Shown here piece by piece: positions 45,799-56,332 of a stretch of 57,085 nt of DNA (position 1 is the stretch's first letter; every line of letters starts with the position of its first letter). A program made the translations under genes and the position numbers. The notes under the pieces are model-generated. The model was not told the DNA's origin. It saw only the letters and a list, made by a program, of their open reading frames with translations, and searched no databases. This DNA is from Phlegmacium glaucopus (Eukaryota; Basidiomycota; Agaricomycetes; Agaricales; Cortinariaceae): the NCBI GenBank assembly GCA_015039465.1, contig MU130547.1, positions 183,523 to 240,607 of the forward strand, written 5' to 3'.

Positions 45799-45888
45799 CA
45801 ACGTGGTCCACACGCAGTCACTACATACTTAAGGTCGCCTGAGTGCCATGTTCTCCCTCTTCAGCTCTACCCCTTTCCCACTTCCAGA
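45799..45888 (+). promoter_or_regulatory. Hsp70-D upstream CAACGTGG element
   Basis: CAACGTGGTCCACACGCAGT starts 90 bp before the ATG, followed by CTTAAGGTCGCC as in copy C. No divergent partner gene is present. Confidence 0.6.
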
Positions 45889-48398
45889 ATGTCAGCCAGG
45901 CCTCCCTATCGTGGCCCACACCGCAAGCTTGTCCTTGCCTTCGACGTCGGTACAACATTCAGTGGCATCTCTTACTGGCTAGTCTAGTTGTGAAAACATC
46001 CTTGGAATAATATCTAACTTCATGAGCAGCATTCTCGACCCTGGCGAAGTCCCTGAAATTAGAGGAGTAACTCGGTAAGCCACCTTGCCCACAGTCATAT
46101 TGAGTTTGTCATTTCCTGAGATAAGGTTCTAGCTTTCCTGCGCAAGAGCAGGTTGGCGGAGATTCCAAGATCCCAACGATCCTTTACTATGATCAAGAAG
46201 GAAACGTTTGTGCGGTTGGCGCTGAGGCGGCCCGCGAGGGCATCGAAGACCATGCTGAGGACGGTGAATGGACAAAGGCAGAATGGCAAGGAGCTACTGA
46301 CCTCCTTCAATCAATGTGGCTGATTACAAATTAGGTTCAAGCTTCATCTACGTCCTAAAGCCCAATCAAGCGCCTATGTCACCCACAAAATTCCACCCCT
46401 TCCTCGAGGAAAGGCTGCCATCGACATTTTTGCTGACTTTTTACGATACCTGCATAAATGTGCTCGCACTTACATTGAACAGACGCATGCCAATGGCGTC
46501 GAGTTGTGGAGCAGCTTGAAAGACCATACCGACTTCGTTCTCACTCACCCGAATGGGTGGGAAGGTGCTCAACAGGGAATGATGCGCAAAGCCGCTGTCC
46601 AAGCGGGATTGATTCCCGATACTGAAGATGGCCAATCTCATCTCTCGTTCGTCACTGAGGGTGAAGCTAGTCTGCATTTCTGTATTCAGAGTGGCCTCAC
46701 AAACGATGCCATCAAAGTGGGTTTTAACCTTGTTTCTTGAAGAAGATTATCGTTGACGCCACGGCTGTAGAGTGGAAAAGGACTTCTCATAGTCGATGCT
46801 GGAGGCGGTACCATCGATATAAGTGCATATCGACAAACATCTCCGCATACCCAGTCATACGAAGAAATTGCTGCCCCCCAATGTGCGGTTTGTATGGTTA
46901 TTGTCAACCTTCGATTTATTCAATTAATTTGAACAGGTCATTTCTATGGATCCATCTTTGTAACAGGTCAAGCAAGGAAGTTTTTGGACGGTATTCCCTT
47001 TTGATGATAATTCCTATCTTGCGTTATTAAATCGTGATCGCTAGGGTTACTCGGAGAATCTCGTTTTTCAGGGGATATACCCCACATAGAGAAATGTTTC
47101 GATAAGACTACCAAGCTTAGGTTTAGGGACGCAGATGAGCCTCAATATATCAAGTTCGGCACCATTCGCGATAAAGATCCCAGCCTCAACATTCGCTCTG
47201 GCCAGCTGAAGCTCCTTGGGTAGGCATGCTTCCGAGGTCATATCGTGGCCGAGAATGTCTTATATCTTTTCCTAGTTCCGACGTCGCGTTATTTTTTGAA
47301 CCATCCGTCCAATGCATTGTGGAGTCCATCAAACAACAGCGCGAAGCTTCAGTCACCGAAATCTCAGTGAGAAATTTATTAGGTTTGATATCGTCTTCCA
47401 TACTAACGGACCTGCTCTCAGTCTGTTTTTCTTGTGGGAGGTTTCGCTGCGAGTGATTGGCTTTTTCAAAAATTGAGAGCTGCATTTACTTCTCAAGGAC
47501 TTGACGTCAGCCGTCCCGATAGTCATGTGTGCGTTTGCCTCTCTTTTGAAATGTACCTCGCTTACAAACTCATGATTTATCAGCAACAAAGCTGTCGCTG
47601 ATGGCGCTGTGTCCTTCTACATTGATCACTTTGTGTCGGCCAGAGTCTCAAAGTTTGCTTACGGGAAAGAGATCTATCACAGATACAATGACCATGATCC
47701 TGAACACAAGTGTCGACAGAATATGACCTTCATGACAGCCGACGGCTACCTCGCAATCGACGGGATCTTTAATGTCATTCTACCCCAAGTAAGAGATTTC
47801 CACTCGCTGATAGGCTGTGCTGATTTTAATTTATTTCCATGTTCAGAACACCAAAGTCTCAGAGGTTCAAGAATTCAGTAAGCGTTATGGAAGGGTGGCT
47901 TCTAAGAAGAACGATCTCAAGACCATCGGCATACGCATCATGTCCTATCGAGGAGATTCAATCCATCCTAATCAATGGATGGATGAAAAGAAGTGTAAGA
48001 TTTCGGACTATTTCTCAATATTTAAGCAGACTCAATCCCAAGCAGCGATGTACTCTACCTTATGCCACGTCCAGGCAGACACCACTGAGATTTGTAAATC
48101 GCTCCAGCCTCAAGTTGGAGCCGCGACATTCTACAAGCTTGAGTTTGAGGTTGTGCTCGTACTCGGTCTTACAGAGCTCAAAGCTTATATATCCTGGCAA
48201 GAAAACGTGAGTAGTCGTACTAATTAAATGAATTTTAGTTAACCTTACCACCTATTGATAGGGTATCAAGAGAAGGTACGGAATGTTGTCGTTGTCGATG
48301 GAATGAATCAACTTATTGAAGGTTTCTTTCCTCACAGGAGCCCAGCAGAGGTAGTCTATGGTCCCGACCGAGTAATGGATGGTCCCGAAGACCCGTGA
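45889..48398 (+). CDS. HSPA12-like Hsp70 ATPase, copy D
   Basis: Same 14-exon layout as copy C and most similar to C and E. It begins MSARPPYRGPHRKLVLAFD and continues VGTTFSGISY, with LLIVDAGGGTIDIS and SVFLVGGFAASDWL. It ends VVYGPDRVMDGPEDP before TGA at 48396-48398. Introns 1 and 3 have GC donors (GCTAGT, GCAAGG). All exons I checked join in frame without stops. Differences from C include DVALFFEPS for DVASFFEPS. Probably active; client or ligand unknown. Confidence 0.86.
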
Positions 48399-48589
48399 TA
48401 AATGTCAGTACGTCCTACTTCTCAATGTACCACTTGTGAACCCTGGCGGTTCATATTTTCTTTCCATTCCCATCTCTTGCGAATAGGGTGTTGTAATATA
48501 TTCCAAATCCTTTGAGGAAAGACGTAGTTACCATAGTTACCATAAAGTTGATAACAAGTATCTCTGAATATTCCGGTTTCGATAAAACA

Positions 48590-49265
48590 TTTTGGCCAAG
48601 GTGACAATTTTATAATCTACATATCCATCAATGTGGCCTTGATCTTTTTCTGGCTAGGATACCTAGGATTCCCAAGTCCCAGGGGTTCCGGCAATCTTAC
48701 CGGCTGACGGATTCCGATAGAGGTGACCTCGAGTTTATTAGTGTTCCTGTCATGAGTTATCGGGGGCAGAATACCAGTTCCGATAAATGGATGGATGTGG
48801 AGCAAGGTGAGATCGTCTTCCCTGTACTACCATCATGGCAAGCTCTGATTAGTTACGTTGTTGAGCAGCAATATACAAGTAACAACACTTTGTGCTACAT
48901 CGAAGCGGATGCCACAGAGTTATCCAAGTCGCTTGAACCTCAACATGGCTCTCATCATACGCTTTTCTATACGCTATCTTTGGATGTGATACTGTATCTC
49001 GGGCAGACAGAACTCAAGGCATATCTATGCTGGAAGGAAAATGTATGTCTTATTTCATGATTTCTCATCCTCGTACTAATTTCGGATGATGAGAGAAGGT
49101 GGGATCATCGAGGTTTCAAATATTACAAGCAAACAAAATATTCTCAATATAGGAGCCCAGCGCAAGGCACGATCCTGACACCGTTCGAGTTTGCGAAGAT
49201 GGACGATAATCTGGTTTCAACTGCATGTTTGCAATATTTTTGCTGGGGTAATTCATGTTGCAGAT
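48590..49265 (+). pseudogene. 3' half of an Hsp70-B-type copy (array junction)
   Basis: It starts abruptly at CATTTTGGCCAAGG, the end of copy B exon 10, directly after the 3' flank of copy D. It continues through exons 11-14: PVMSYRGQNTSSDKWMDVEQ, YIEADATELSKSLEPQ, TLSLDVILYLGQTELKAYLC. It has small indels and lacks a 5' half, so it is non-functional. It records the breakpoint of a tandem duplication. Confidence 0.88.
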
Positions 49266-49426
49266 ATCTGGATATTAAATCGGATCCTGGTGGTTCCTAA
49301 TCCTTTGATTTTCTGTATACCTCGTCAATGTTCCCTTTCGTTTAACGCCTCAAATCACTTCACGTTCGATCGTACCTAGAACGGATAGCATGAGGTTGCT
49401 GCGGTACGACCATATCTATTTCGATT

Positions 49427-49521
49427 CAACGTGGTCCACACGCATTCACTATAAACTTATTTAAGGTCGCCTGGGTGCCATTTTCTCCCTTTTCAAGCCT
49501 CTACCACTTCCCACTTCCAGA
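49427..49521 (+). promoter_or_regulatory. Hsp70-E upstream CAACGTGG element
   Basis: CAACGTGGTCCACACGCATT starts 95 bp before the ATG. ACTATAAACTTATTTAAGG downstream is TATA-like and slightly altered from copies C and D. Confidence 0.6.
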
Positions 49522-52039
49522 ATGTCAGCCAGGCCTCCTTACCGCGGCCCACACCGCAAGCTTGTCCTTGCCTTCGACGTCGGTACAACATTCAGTGGCA
49601 TCTCGTACTGGCTAGTCTAATTGTGAAAATTTCCTTGGAATAATATCTAACCTCCTGAGTAGTATTCTTGACCCTGGCGAAGTTCCTAAAATTAGAGGAG
49701 TAACTCGGTAAGCCACTTTCCCAAGGTCATATTGAGTTTGTCGTTTCCTGAGATAATGTTCTAGCTTTCCTGCGCAAGAGCAGGTCGGTGGAGATTCCAA
49801 GATCCCAACGATGATTGACTATGATCAAGAAGGAAGCGTTTGTGCGGTTGGCGCTGAGGCGGCCCGCGAGGGCATCGAAGACCATGCTGAGGACGGTGAA
49901 TGGACAAAAGCAGAATGGCAAGCAGTTATTGACCTCCTTCCCATCAATGTGGCTGATTACATTACAAATTAGGTTCAAGCTCCATCTACGTCCTAAAGCT
50001 CAATCAAGCGCCTATGTCACCCACAAAATTCCACCCCTTCCTCGAGGAAAGGCTGCCATCGACATTTTCGCTGACTTTTTACGATACCTGCACAAATGTG
50101 CTCGCACTTACATAGAAGAGACACATGCCAATGGCGTCGAGATGTGGAGCAGCTTGAAAGACCATACCGACTTCGTTCTCACTCACCCAAATGGGTGGGA
50201 AGGTGCTCAACAGGGCATGATGCGCACAGCCGCTGTCCAAGCAGGATTGATTCCCGATACTGAAGATGGCCAATCTCATCTCTCGTTCGTCACTGAGGGT
50301 GAAGCTAGTCTGCACTTCTGTGTTCAGAGTGGCCTCACAAACGATGCCATCAAGGTGGGTTTTAACCTTGTTTCTTGAAGAAGATTATCGTTGACGCCAC
50401 GGCTGTAGAGTGGAAAAGGACTTCTTATTGTCGATGCTGGAGGCGGTACCATCGATATAAGTGCATATCGACAAACATCTCCACATACCCAGTCATACGA
50501 AGAGATTGCTGCGGCCCAATGTACGCTTTGTATGCTTATTGTCAACCTGAGATTTATCGCTTTGATTCGAACAGGCCACTTCTATGGATCCATCTTTGTA
50601 ACAGGTCAAGCAAGGAAATTTTTGGATGGTACTTTTTTGATGATAATTCCCATTCTTACGCTATTAAATCGTGATCGCTAGGGTTACTGGGACAATCTCG
50701 TTTTTCAGGGGATATACCCCACATAGAAAAATGTTTCGATAAGACTACCAAGCTTAGGTTCAGGAATGCAGACGAGCCTCAATATATCAAGTTCGGCACC
50801 ATTCGCGATAAAGACCCCAACCTCAACATTCGCTCTGGTCAGCTGAAGCTTCTTGGGTATGCTTGCTTCCAAGATTATATCGTGGCCTAGAATGTCTTAT
50901 ATTTGTTCTTAGTTCCGACGTCGCCTCCTTTTTTGAACCATCCGTCCAATGCATTGTGGAGTCTATCAAACAACAGCGCGAAGCTTCAGTCACCGAAATC
51001 TCAGTGAGAAATTTATTAGGTTTGATATCGTCTTCCATACTGACGGACCTGCCCGAAGTCTGTTTTTCTCGTGGGAGGCTTCGCCGCGAGTGACTGGCTT
51101 TATCAAAATCTGAAAGCTGCATTTACTTCTGAAGGGCTTGACGTCAGCCGTCCTGATAGCCATGTGTATGTCTATCTCTCCTTTGGAATGTACCGCGCTT
51201 ACAAATTGACGATTTATCAGCAACAAAGCTGTCGCTGACGGTGCTGTGTCCTTCTACATTGACCACTTTGTGTCGGCCAGAGTCTCAAAGTTTGCTTACG
51301 GGATAAGCATCTTTCGCACATACGATGGCTGTAATCCTGAACACAAGCGTCGACAGAACAAGAAGTTCATGACAGCGGGGGGCTACCTCGGAATCCGCGG
51401 GATCTTCAATGTCATTCTACCCCAAGTAAGGGACTCCCACTATTCCGTTGATAGACTGCGGTGATTTTAATCTATTTCCATGCTCAGAATACCAAGGTCT
51501 CAGAGACTCAAGAATTCAGTAACCCTTATTTTAGGATGGCTTCCAAGAAGATCGATCTTAAGACCATTGGTGTACCCATCATGTCCTATCGAGGAGACTC
51601 GATCAATTCTAATCAATGGATGGATGAAGAGAAGTGTAAGTTTTCGGACTATTTCTCAATATATAAGCAGACTCAATCTCAAGCAGCGATGTACTCTACC
51701 TTATGCCGCGTCCAGGCAGACACTACTAAGATTTGTAAATCGCTCCAGCCTCAAGTTGGAGCCGCGACATTCTACAAAATAGAGTATGAGGTTGTGCTCG
51801 TACTCGGTCTTACAGAACTCAAAGCTTATATATCCTGGGAGGAAAACGTGAGCTAGTCGTACTAATTACACGAATTTTGATTGATCTCACCACTATTGGT
51901 AGGGTATCAAGAGAAGGTACGGAATATTATCGATGTCGATGGAGTGAATCAACTTGTTGAAGGTTTCTTTTCTCACAGGAGCCCAGCAGAGGTAGTCTAT
52001 GGTCCCGACCGAGTACAAGATGGTCCTGAAGACGTTTGA
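49522..52039 (+). CDS. HSPA12-like Hsp70 ATPase, copy E
   Basis: Fifth Hsp70 copy, same exon layout. It begins MSARPPYRGPHRKLVLAFD and continues VGTTFSGISY, with LLIVDAGGGTIDIS and RRGFAAS... in place of a clean VGGFAAS being absent: the loop still reads LVGGFAASDWL. It ends VVYGPDRVQDGPEDV before TGA at 52037-52039. Introns 1 and 3 carry GC donors (GCTAGT, GCAAGC). Unlike C and D, exon 3 reads PTMIDYDQEGS instead of PT(V/I)LYYDQEGN, a change near the ATPase subdomain. No stop or frame shift was found in the exons read. Confidence 0.84.
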
Positions 52040-52236
52040 TGACGCGTGATAAATGTCAGTATGTCGTACTTCTCAATGTCTCATTTGAGAACCCTGGCGG
52101 TTCGTCTTTTCTTCCCATTCCATTTCTTGCGAAGAGGCTGTTGCAATAAATTTTGAGGAAAGACGTAGTGCTACTAGTGTAGTAGCGTAGTTACCATGAA
52201 GTTGATAACAAGCATCTCCGAATATTCTGGTTTCAA

Positions 52237-52350
52237 TAAAAATTTCAACGTGATATTGGCCAAGGTAACGATTTTATAATCTACGTATTCATCAATCTTC
52301 ACTGATTTTTTCCTGGTTAAGTCTCAGAGACCCAGGAGTTCCGGCAAACT
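52237..52350 (+). pseudogene. Short Hsp70-B-type remnant ending the array
   Basis: It begins TTTCAACGTGATATTGGCCA (end of exon 10), runs through intron 10 and into exon 11 (GTCTCAGAGACCCAGGAGTT), and stops matching at about 52350. It lies directly after the 3' flank of copy E (52040-52236). Confidence 0.87.
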
Positions 52351-52851
52351 GATCATGCGACCTCAGCGTGACAACAGAGTGACACTTGGCAGGAGCATGT
52401 TCGAAAAATCTATTGCAGATTGCAAGACACAACTTAAAAAAAAAAAGATTTGCACAGAAAGCTTTCTATTCACGATTACTACAATCATGTGTAAAAATAA
52501 ATTTTATTTATGCTTGTGGAAATGTGCCAATATATTTTTGAGTTTGGCTGTATGTTGGCTGAATGACCAATGTATGATACGTATCTATATTCCAAAATTG
52601 GAAGGTAGAGCAGATCTGTGTTGTCGCGTTTGCAACATGTTCTATCCGTTTCATGACAGAATAAAAATATCACACAGAATAACTGTCCTGGACAAGTCCT
52701 AGAGATATCCTGGTCCAGTTTAAGGCTCGCGAAAAATAACCAACAGAACTTTATAATTCTTGTCAATAATTACTCTCATGACTAGTACATAGTTCAGCTT
52801 TATATTCTCATAGTATACTTACTTACTGTACATATTTTATAATACAGCCCT
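52351..52851. other. Unrecognised sequence after the Hsp70 array
   Basis: AT-rich, with short frames on both strands that are not protein-like. No repeat shared with the rest of the window was noticed. Confidence 0.4.
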
Positions 52852-53140
52852 TTACAGCTATTTGCGAAATGGTAGACGTTTTGGAAATTTTCTCATGTGC
52901 GCCTTTGTTTGTATAAATACCCATAATTAGGTAGAATTGATGCGCATGAGTGGAAAGCAGTGGAGCGGCTACGCTATTTACATCTAGTATAGGCTCCTTG
53001 TCACCAACGCGGTCAACAATCAATATATTGCGATGACATAGTGATTTTCAAGCAAGGTGGAGCAATGAGGAATTGAGGCACGGTTTGTTTGCGCTATACT
53101 ATATCTGGTTGTTTACCGTAAACAAAGGCGCATATGAGAA
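52852..53140. mobile_element. MITE, right end missing
   Basis: The left end TTACAGCTATTTGCGAAATG and interior (GGTAGACGTTTTGGAAATTT, CTATTTACATCTAGTATAGG, TCAACAATCAATATATTGCG) match the element at 5906-6244. The match stops at GAGAAAAT, inside the right inverted repeat, where the 30-bp repeat of DIRS-like element 2 begins. Confidence 0.87.
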
Positions 53141-53757
53141 AATATATTGGCCGAAGCGGGGCTATGACTACTATAATACATACAAAAAATACAGAGATGA
53201 AGGGAAGAATACGAGAGGAAAGCAGGAAAGAGAGAAAGAAGAGGGAGAGGAGGGAGGGTGAAAGAAAAATGTAGATGGGTGCGAGTAGACAGAGTAGACT
53301 TGTAATATAACGGATAAATAGACAGAAAATGAGCTATCCTGCGCTGTGAAGTCAGAAGGGGGCCCTGATAAAGCGAGCGACGACTTGCTCACCTGCGCTG
53401 TGACCGAAGAGAGGTGAGACAACAGCGCACAAATCCTCGACTCTTGACCCTCATGTCTCAGCACAGCATCAGCCAAACAGAGGCACTGTGCCAAAACGGC
53501 CTCGAGACGAGCAAGCGGGCAGCAGGGCAATGCGAGAATTGCCTGGCAGCATACATGACGCACAGAGGGCTGTCAGCTGGGGAAAAAAGGGGGCACGTGA
53601 AGGTGCAGAGGCCTCCAGAAAGCCTCCTTACCCTTGGAACCCGCCTTTACGTCGACCTCTGCTGCCAAAACGATGCGAGAGGAGGGTCTTTTTAGGCGAA
53701 TGCAAGGCCGCTAAAGCGACCTCCCCGAATATATTGGCCGAAGCGGGGCTATGACTA
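53141..53757. repeat. 30-bp direct repeats bounding the 3' end of DIRS-like element 2
   Basis: AATATATTGGCCGAAGCGGG followed by GCTATGACTA occurs identically at 53141-53170 and 53728-53757. The first copy abuts the broken MITE; the second lies ~100 bp past the recombinase stop. The 557 bp between have no credible gene but contain a GCGCTGTGA pair near 53340 and 53395. This resembles part of the split direct repeats of Ngaro/DIRS-type elements. Confidence 0.8.
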
Positions 53758-53856
53758 TAAAAGGGGCTGTGAAGGAGTGAGGTGGGGATGCAGGTGGTGA
53801 GAAAGATGAAGCGAGAAGCTGAGGCCAGGGTTAGTGATGTTGGATAGAGGCCAGGT

Positions 53857-54849
53857 TTAGTGATGTTGGATAGAGGCAAGTTGGATGGCGGCACGAACAG
53901 AAGGGTTATCTCGGATGTAGATTTTCCAGGCTTCTGATGACCAACGGCCAAGAGCCATGATGATGGAGTCAGAGAGGCCAAGACTGGCATAGAAGGTTGC
54001 ACCCCCTGCTCGGGCTGAGTGCCCTCCAAATGATCTGTCGACAAAAGTGAAGAGTTTGGTGTCGAACCAGGCACGAGTTGGATGGGAACCGTCTTTGCGA
54101 AGGAAGAGAGGGAGACGCAAGCCATGGATTCCATCTCGTGCATGAACAAATTCATGGAGGAGAGAGACAGGATTGGCGACCTCCTGGGTTGAAAAGAGGA
54201 TGTCAGTGCCGCGAAAGAAGGGGTCAGTTTTATGGTATGGAAGGCGATAACCAGCATATCCTGGCAAAAAATGGAGAGAGGATCGCTTGATGATCTTGCG
54301 CCAGTCAATATCTTTCTTGTTTTGAAGGATGAGTTCGCCCGAGCGGTGACAGCCATAGAAACAACATGACATAATCATAGCGAAAAGTAGGTCATCAAAA
54401 TTCCTAGTGGATTTAGCCATATTGACGAAGGATGAGAGATGGCTGATGTGGATTGGTTGTTTACGATGGACAGGGTCTGCGCGAACTTTCTTTGAACCTC
54501 GTATAGTAGCTTGTACGAGAGGATTGCTTCTGTTAATATCAAAATCGGGGTAAAGACTTAGAAGGAAGTGACGAGCACCCGTGAGGTACTTAGGGCCAGA
54601 AGCGATATTGAGAGATGTAAAGGCGATGTAGCGTGAGAGGGTTTCAGGTGTAGGGTTGAGAGGAATATCGTGAATCCGACAAAAGTGGAGGTAATCCCGG
54701 GCACCTGTAGTATATCCGCTGATGGTAGATTTCTCGAGCGAATGTGTTTGCAAGTGCAGGACTCGAGCATCAAGGTCCTTGAGCTCTAGAGAAGGATGAG
54801 CCAATCGAGGTGATGGCTCGCCCAAAGCAGCTAAAAGCACTCTCTCCAT
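53857..54849 (-). CDS. Tyrosine recombinase of DIRS-like element 2
   Basis: 330 residues, intact, no intron. Core-binding domain LEKSTISGYTTGARDYLHFC; catalytic residues Arg in FYGCHRSGEL, H-x-x-R in GGHSARAGGATF, and Tyr in KIYIRDNPS. The predicted role is integration of the circular cDNA by strand exchange. ATG 54849 lies inside the last codons of the RT frame (19-base overlap), suggesting coupled translation. The intact frame contrasts with the broken RT next to it. Confidence 0.88.
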   Translation of the reverse strand: MERVLLAALGEPSPRLAHPSLELKDLDARVLHLQTHSLEKSTISGYTTGARDYLHFCRIHDIPLNPTPETLSRYIAFTSLNIASGPKYLTGARHFLLSLYPDFDINRSNPLVQATIRGSKKVRADPVHRKQPIHISHLSSFVNMAKSTRNFDDLLFAMIMSCCFYGCHRSGELILQNKKDIDWRKIIKRSSLHFLPGYAGYRLPYHKTDPFFRGTDILFSTQEVANPVSLLHEFVHARDGIHGLRLPLFLRKDGSHPTRAWFDTKLFTFVDRSFGGHSARAGGATFYASLGLSDSIIMALGRWSSEAWKIYIRDNPSVRAAIQLASIQHH

Positions 54850-56175
54850 CGCGTCAGCAGTAGGTCCCGAGGAGGAGAAAAGAGGCAGACGCTTTCAGAT
54901 GGGAATTGACGATAGAATTCGTCGACCATGAGTCTCGAGAGGAGATCGGCACGAGTGTTATCTTTACCGGCAATATGGCGGATGTGAAGGTCAATCCCTG
55001 TCTCAAGGAGGATCCCCGCGAGAGCCAGCAATACCAAATTGTGAAGAGATTCGGCTGCCTGGAGGGAACTATACGCCGCGACAGAATCAAGACTATCAGT
55101 CCACAAGAGGACCTTTCACGGGGGCGAAGGGAAGATCGCTACATGATGGATGGCAGAGAGGATGGCTACAAGTTCGAGGAAGAAGATATCTATCTTTTCC
55201 TTGGCATTCGACGGGTCCATTGCATACATGAAACCGCGACCGGCGTAAACAAAGGAAAGACCAAGACGCAGGCTAGCATCTGACCACAACACAAAATCTG
55301 CCTCATTGTCATTCCATCGGGTAGAGCTCACAAAGTGGACCCCAATCACTTTTGGAATGATATTGATTAGCCACTCGAAGTTTCGTACGACATCTGCATT
55401 AAGGGAGATACCGGCATTCATGAGGGTCTTGCCAGCGATCTTACGGTAGAATTCAGATAGAGCTGGTCGACCGAGGGGAAGGACGTTAAACACCCAGTTC
55501 AAATATCCACCTACCCGGAGCCAGTCTCGGAGGGAAGGCCTTCGTCCTGGAGTCGCAAGGAAGGCACGGATGGCTATGATAATGTCGGCAATTGCATCGT
55601 CGGTAAAGGTCAATGTTCCTTGATTGATATCGACGTAGAAGCCAATGATCTTCAATTCAGCACCAAACTCTTGTTTCTTTTCCTTCCACGGACATCCAAT
55701 TTCATCCCATAACATAAGAAGTCGAGCTTGCTGACGAGGCCGCAAAACTCCCTTGTAAAGGACAAAATCAGATGCTCGAGCCCAAGAGAAGAAATCATCC
55801 ATAAAGTCATGAAGATCCTTAATGCCGAATTTCTTGATCCCAATCCAACACATAAGCCCCGAGACGGAACACCAACAACGAGGAGATGCTCGGTTTCCAA
55901 AGATTAAGCGGTGTACAAGGCGCCAAACGCCTTCAACATCAATGACCTGCCTGAGTTGATAGATTGGATGGACTGGCAGGTTCAAGAACGCCGATGCTAC
56001 ATCAGACTTCCATGTGACGAGAGGCTCATCAGGAAAGGACTGTTTGGCGTTGAAAATTACCTGGCCGAAGGTTCACATATCGTCGTAGTGAACCTTTGCT
56101 TCAGATCGTGGAATGAACTCATTGAGTCCGGAGGTGGTGTGGTCAGTAACGACTCGAGCCTTTCCTTTCTGCCAG
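54831..56175 (-). pseudogene. Reverse transcriptase-RNase H of element 2, two TGA codons
   Basis: The single frame reads KARVVTDHTTSGLNEFIPRS, SEAKVHYDDM then TGA (56075-56073), TFGQVIFNAKQSF, WKSDVASAFLNLPVHP, FGNRASPRCW, the catalytic DFMDDFFSW, KIIGFYVDINQGTLTF. RNase H follows: LWSDASLRLGL, ELVAILSAIHH, then TGA (55118-55116), LLWTDSLDSVAAYSS and HIAGKDNTRADLLSRL. Both TGA codons sit where Arg (CGA) would be expected, consistent with C-to-T decay at CpG. The N-terminus is cut by the LTR at 56176. Confidence 0.87.
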
Positions 56176-56332
56176 TGTGAGGAGGGATTCTCCCTACCTC
56201 AAATTATTACTATTTTTATAATTTCAAATTCATTATATCACATACAGAATTTCGCACCGCGTTACATTTTCCAAATTCGTACGTTTCCTATTTTATCAAT
56301 TTCAAATTCATTCCCCTTTTGGAAATTACTCC
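56176..56332 (+). repeat. Truncated LTR of the gag-only element family
   Basis: 157 bp matching the first third of the LTRs at 31309 and 35276, from TGTGAGGAGGGATTCTCC to GGAAATTACTCC. It shares CCGCG with the 3' LTR and has CTCAAATT for CTCGAATT. It starts exactly at an LTR terminus, so an insertion here was later truncated. Confidence 0.92.

Larger units (their letters stand above)
53141..56175 (-). mobile_element. DIRS-like retroelement 2, 5'-truncated
   Basis: RT-RNase H (56175-54831) and tyrosine recombinase (54849-53857) on the minus strand, with direct repeats at the 3' end. The protein sequences differ clearly from element 1, so it is another lineage. It inserted into a MITE, and its 5' part (Gag and N-terminal RT) is missing where an LTR begins at 56176. 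Confidence 0.85.

Noticed and set aside
53073..53695. Several open frames on both strands between the MITE and the recombinase gene
   Set aside because: They are low-complexity or antisense to each other and lie in the terminal repeat region of the DIRS-like element.
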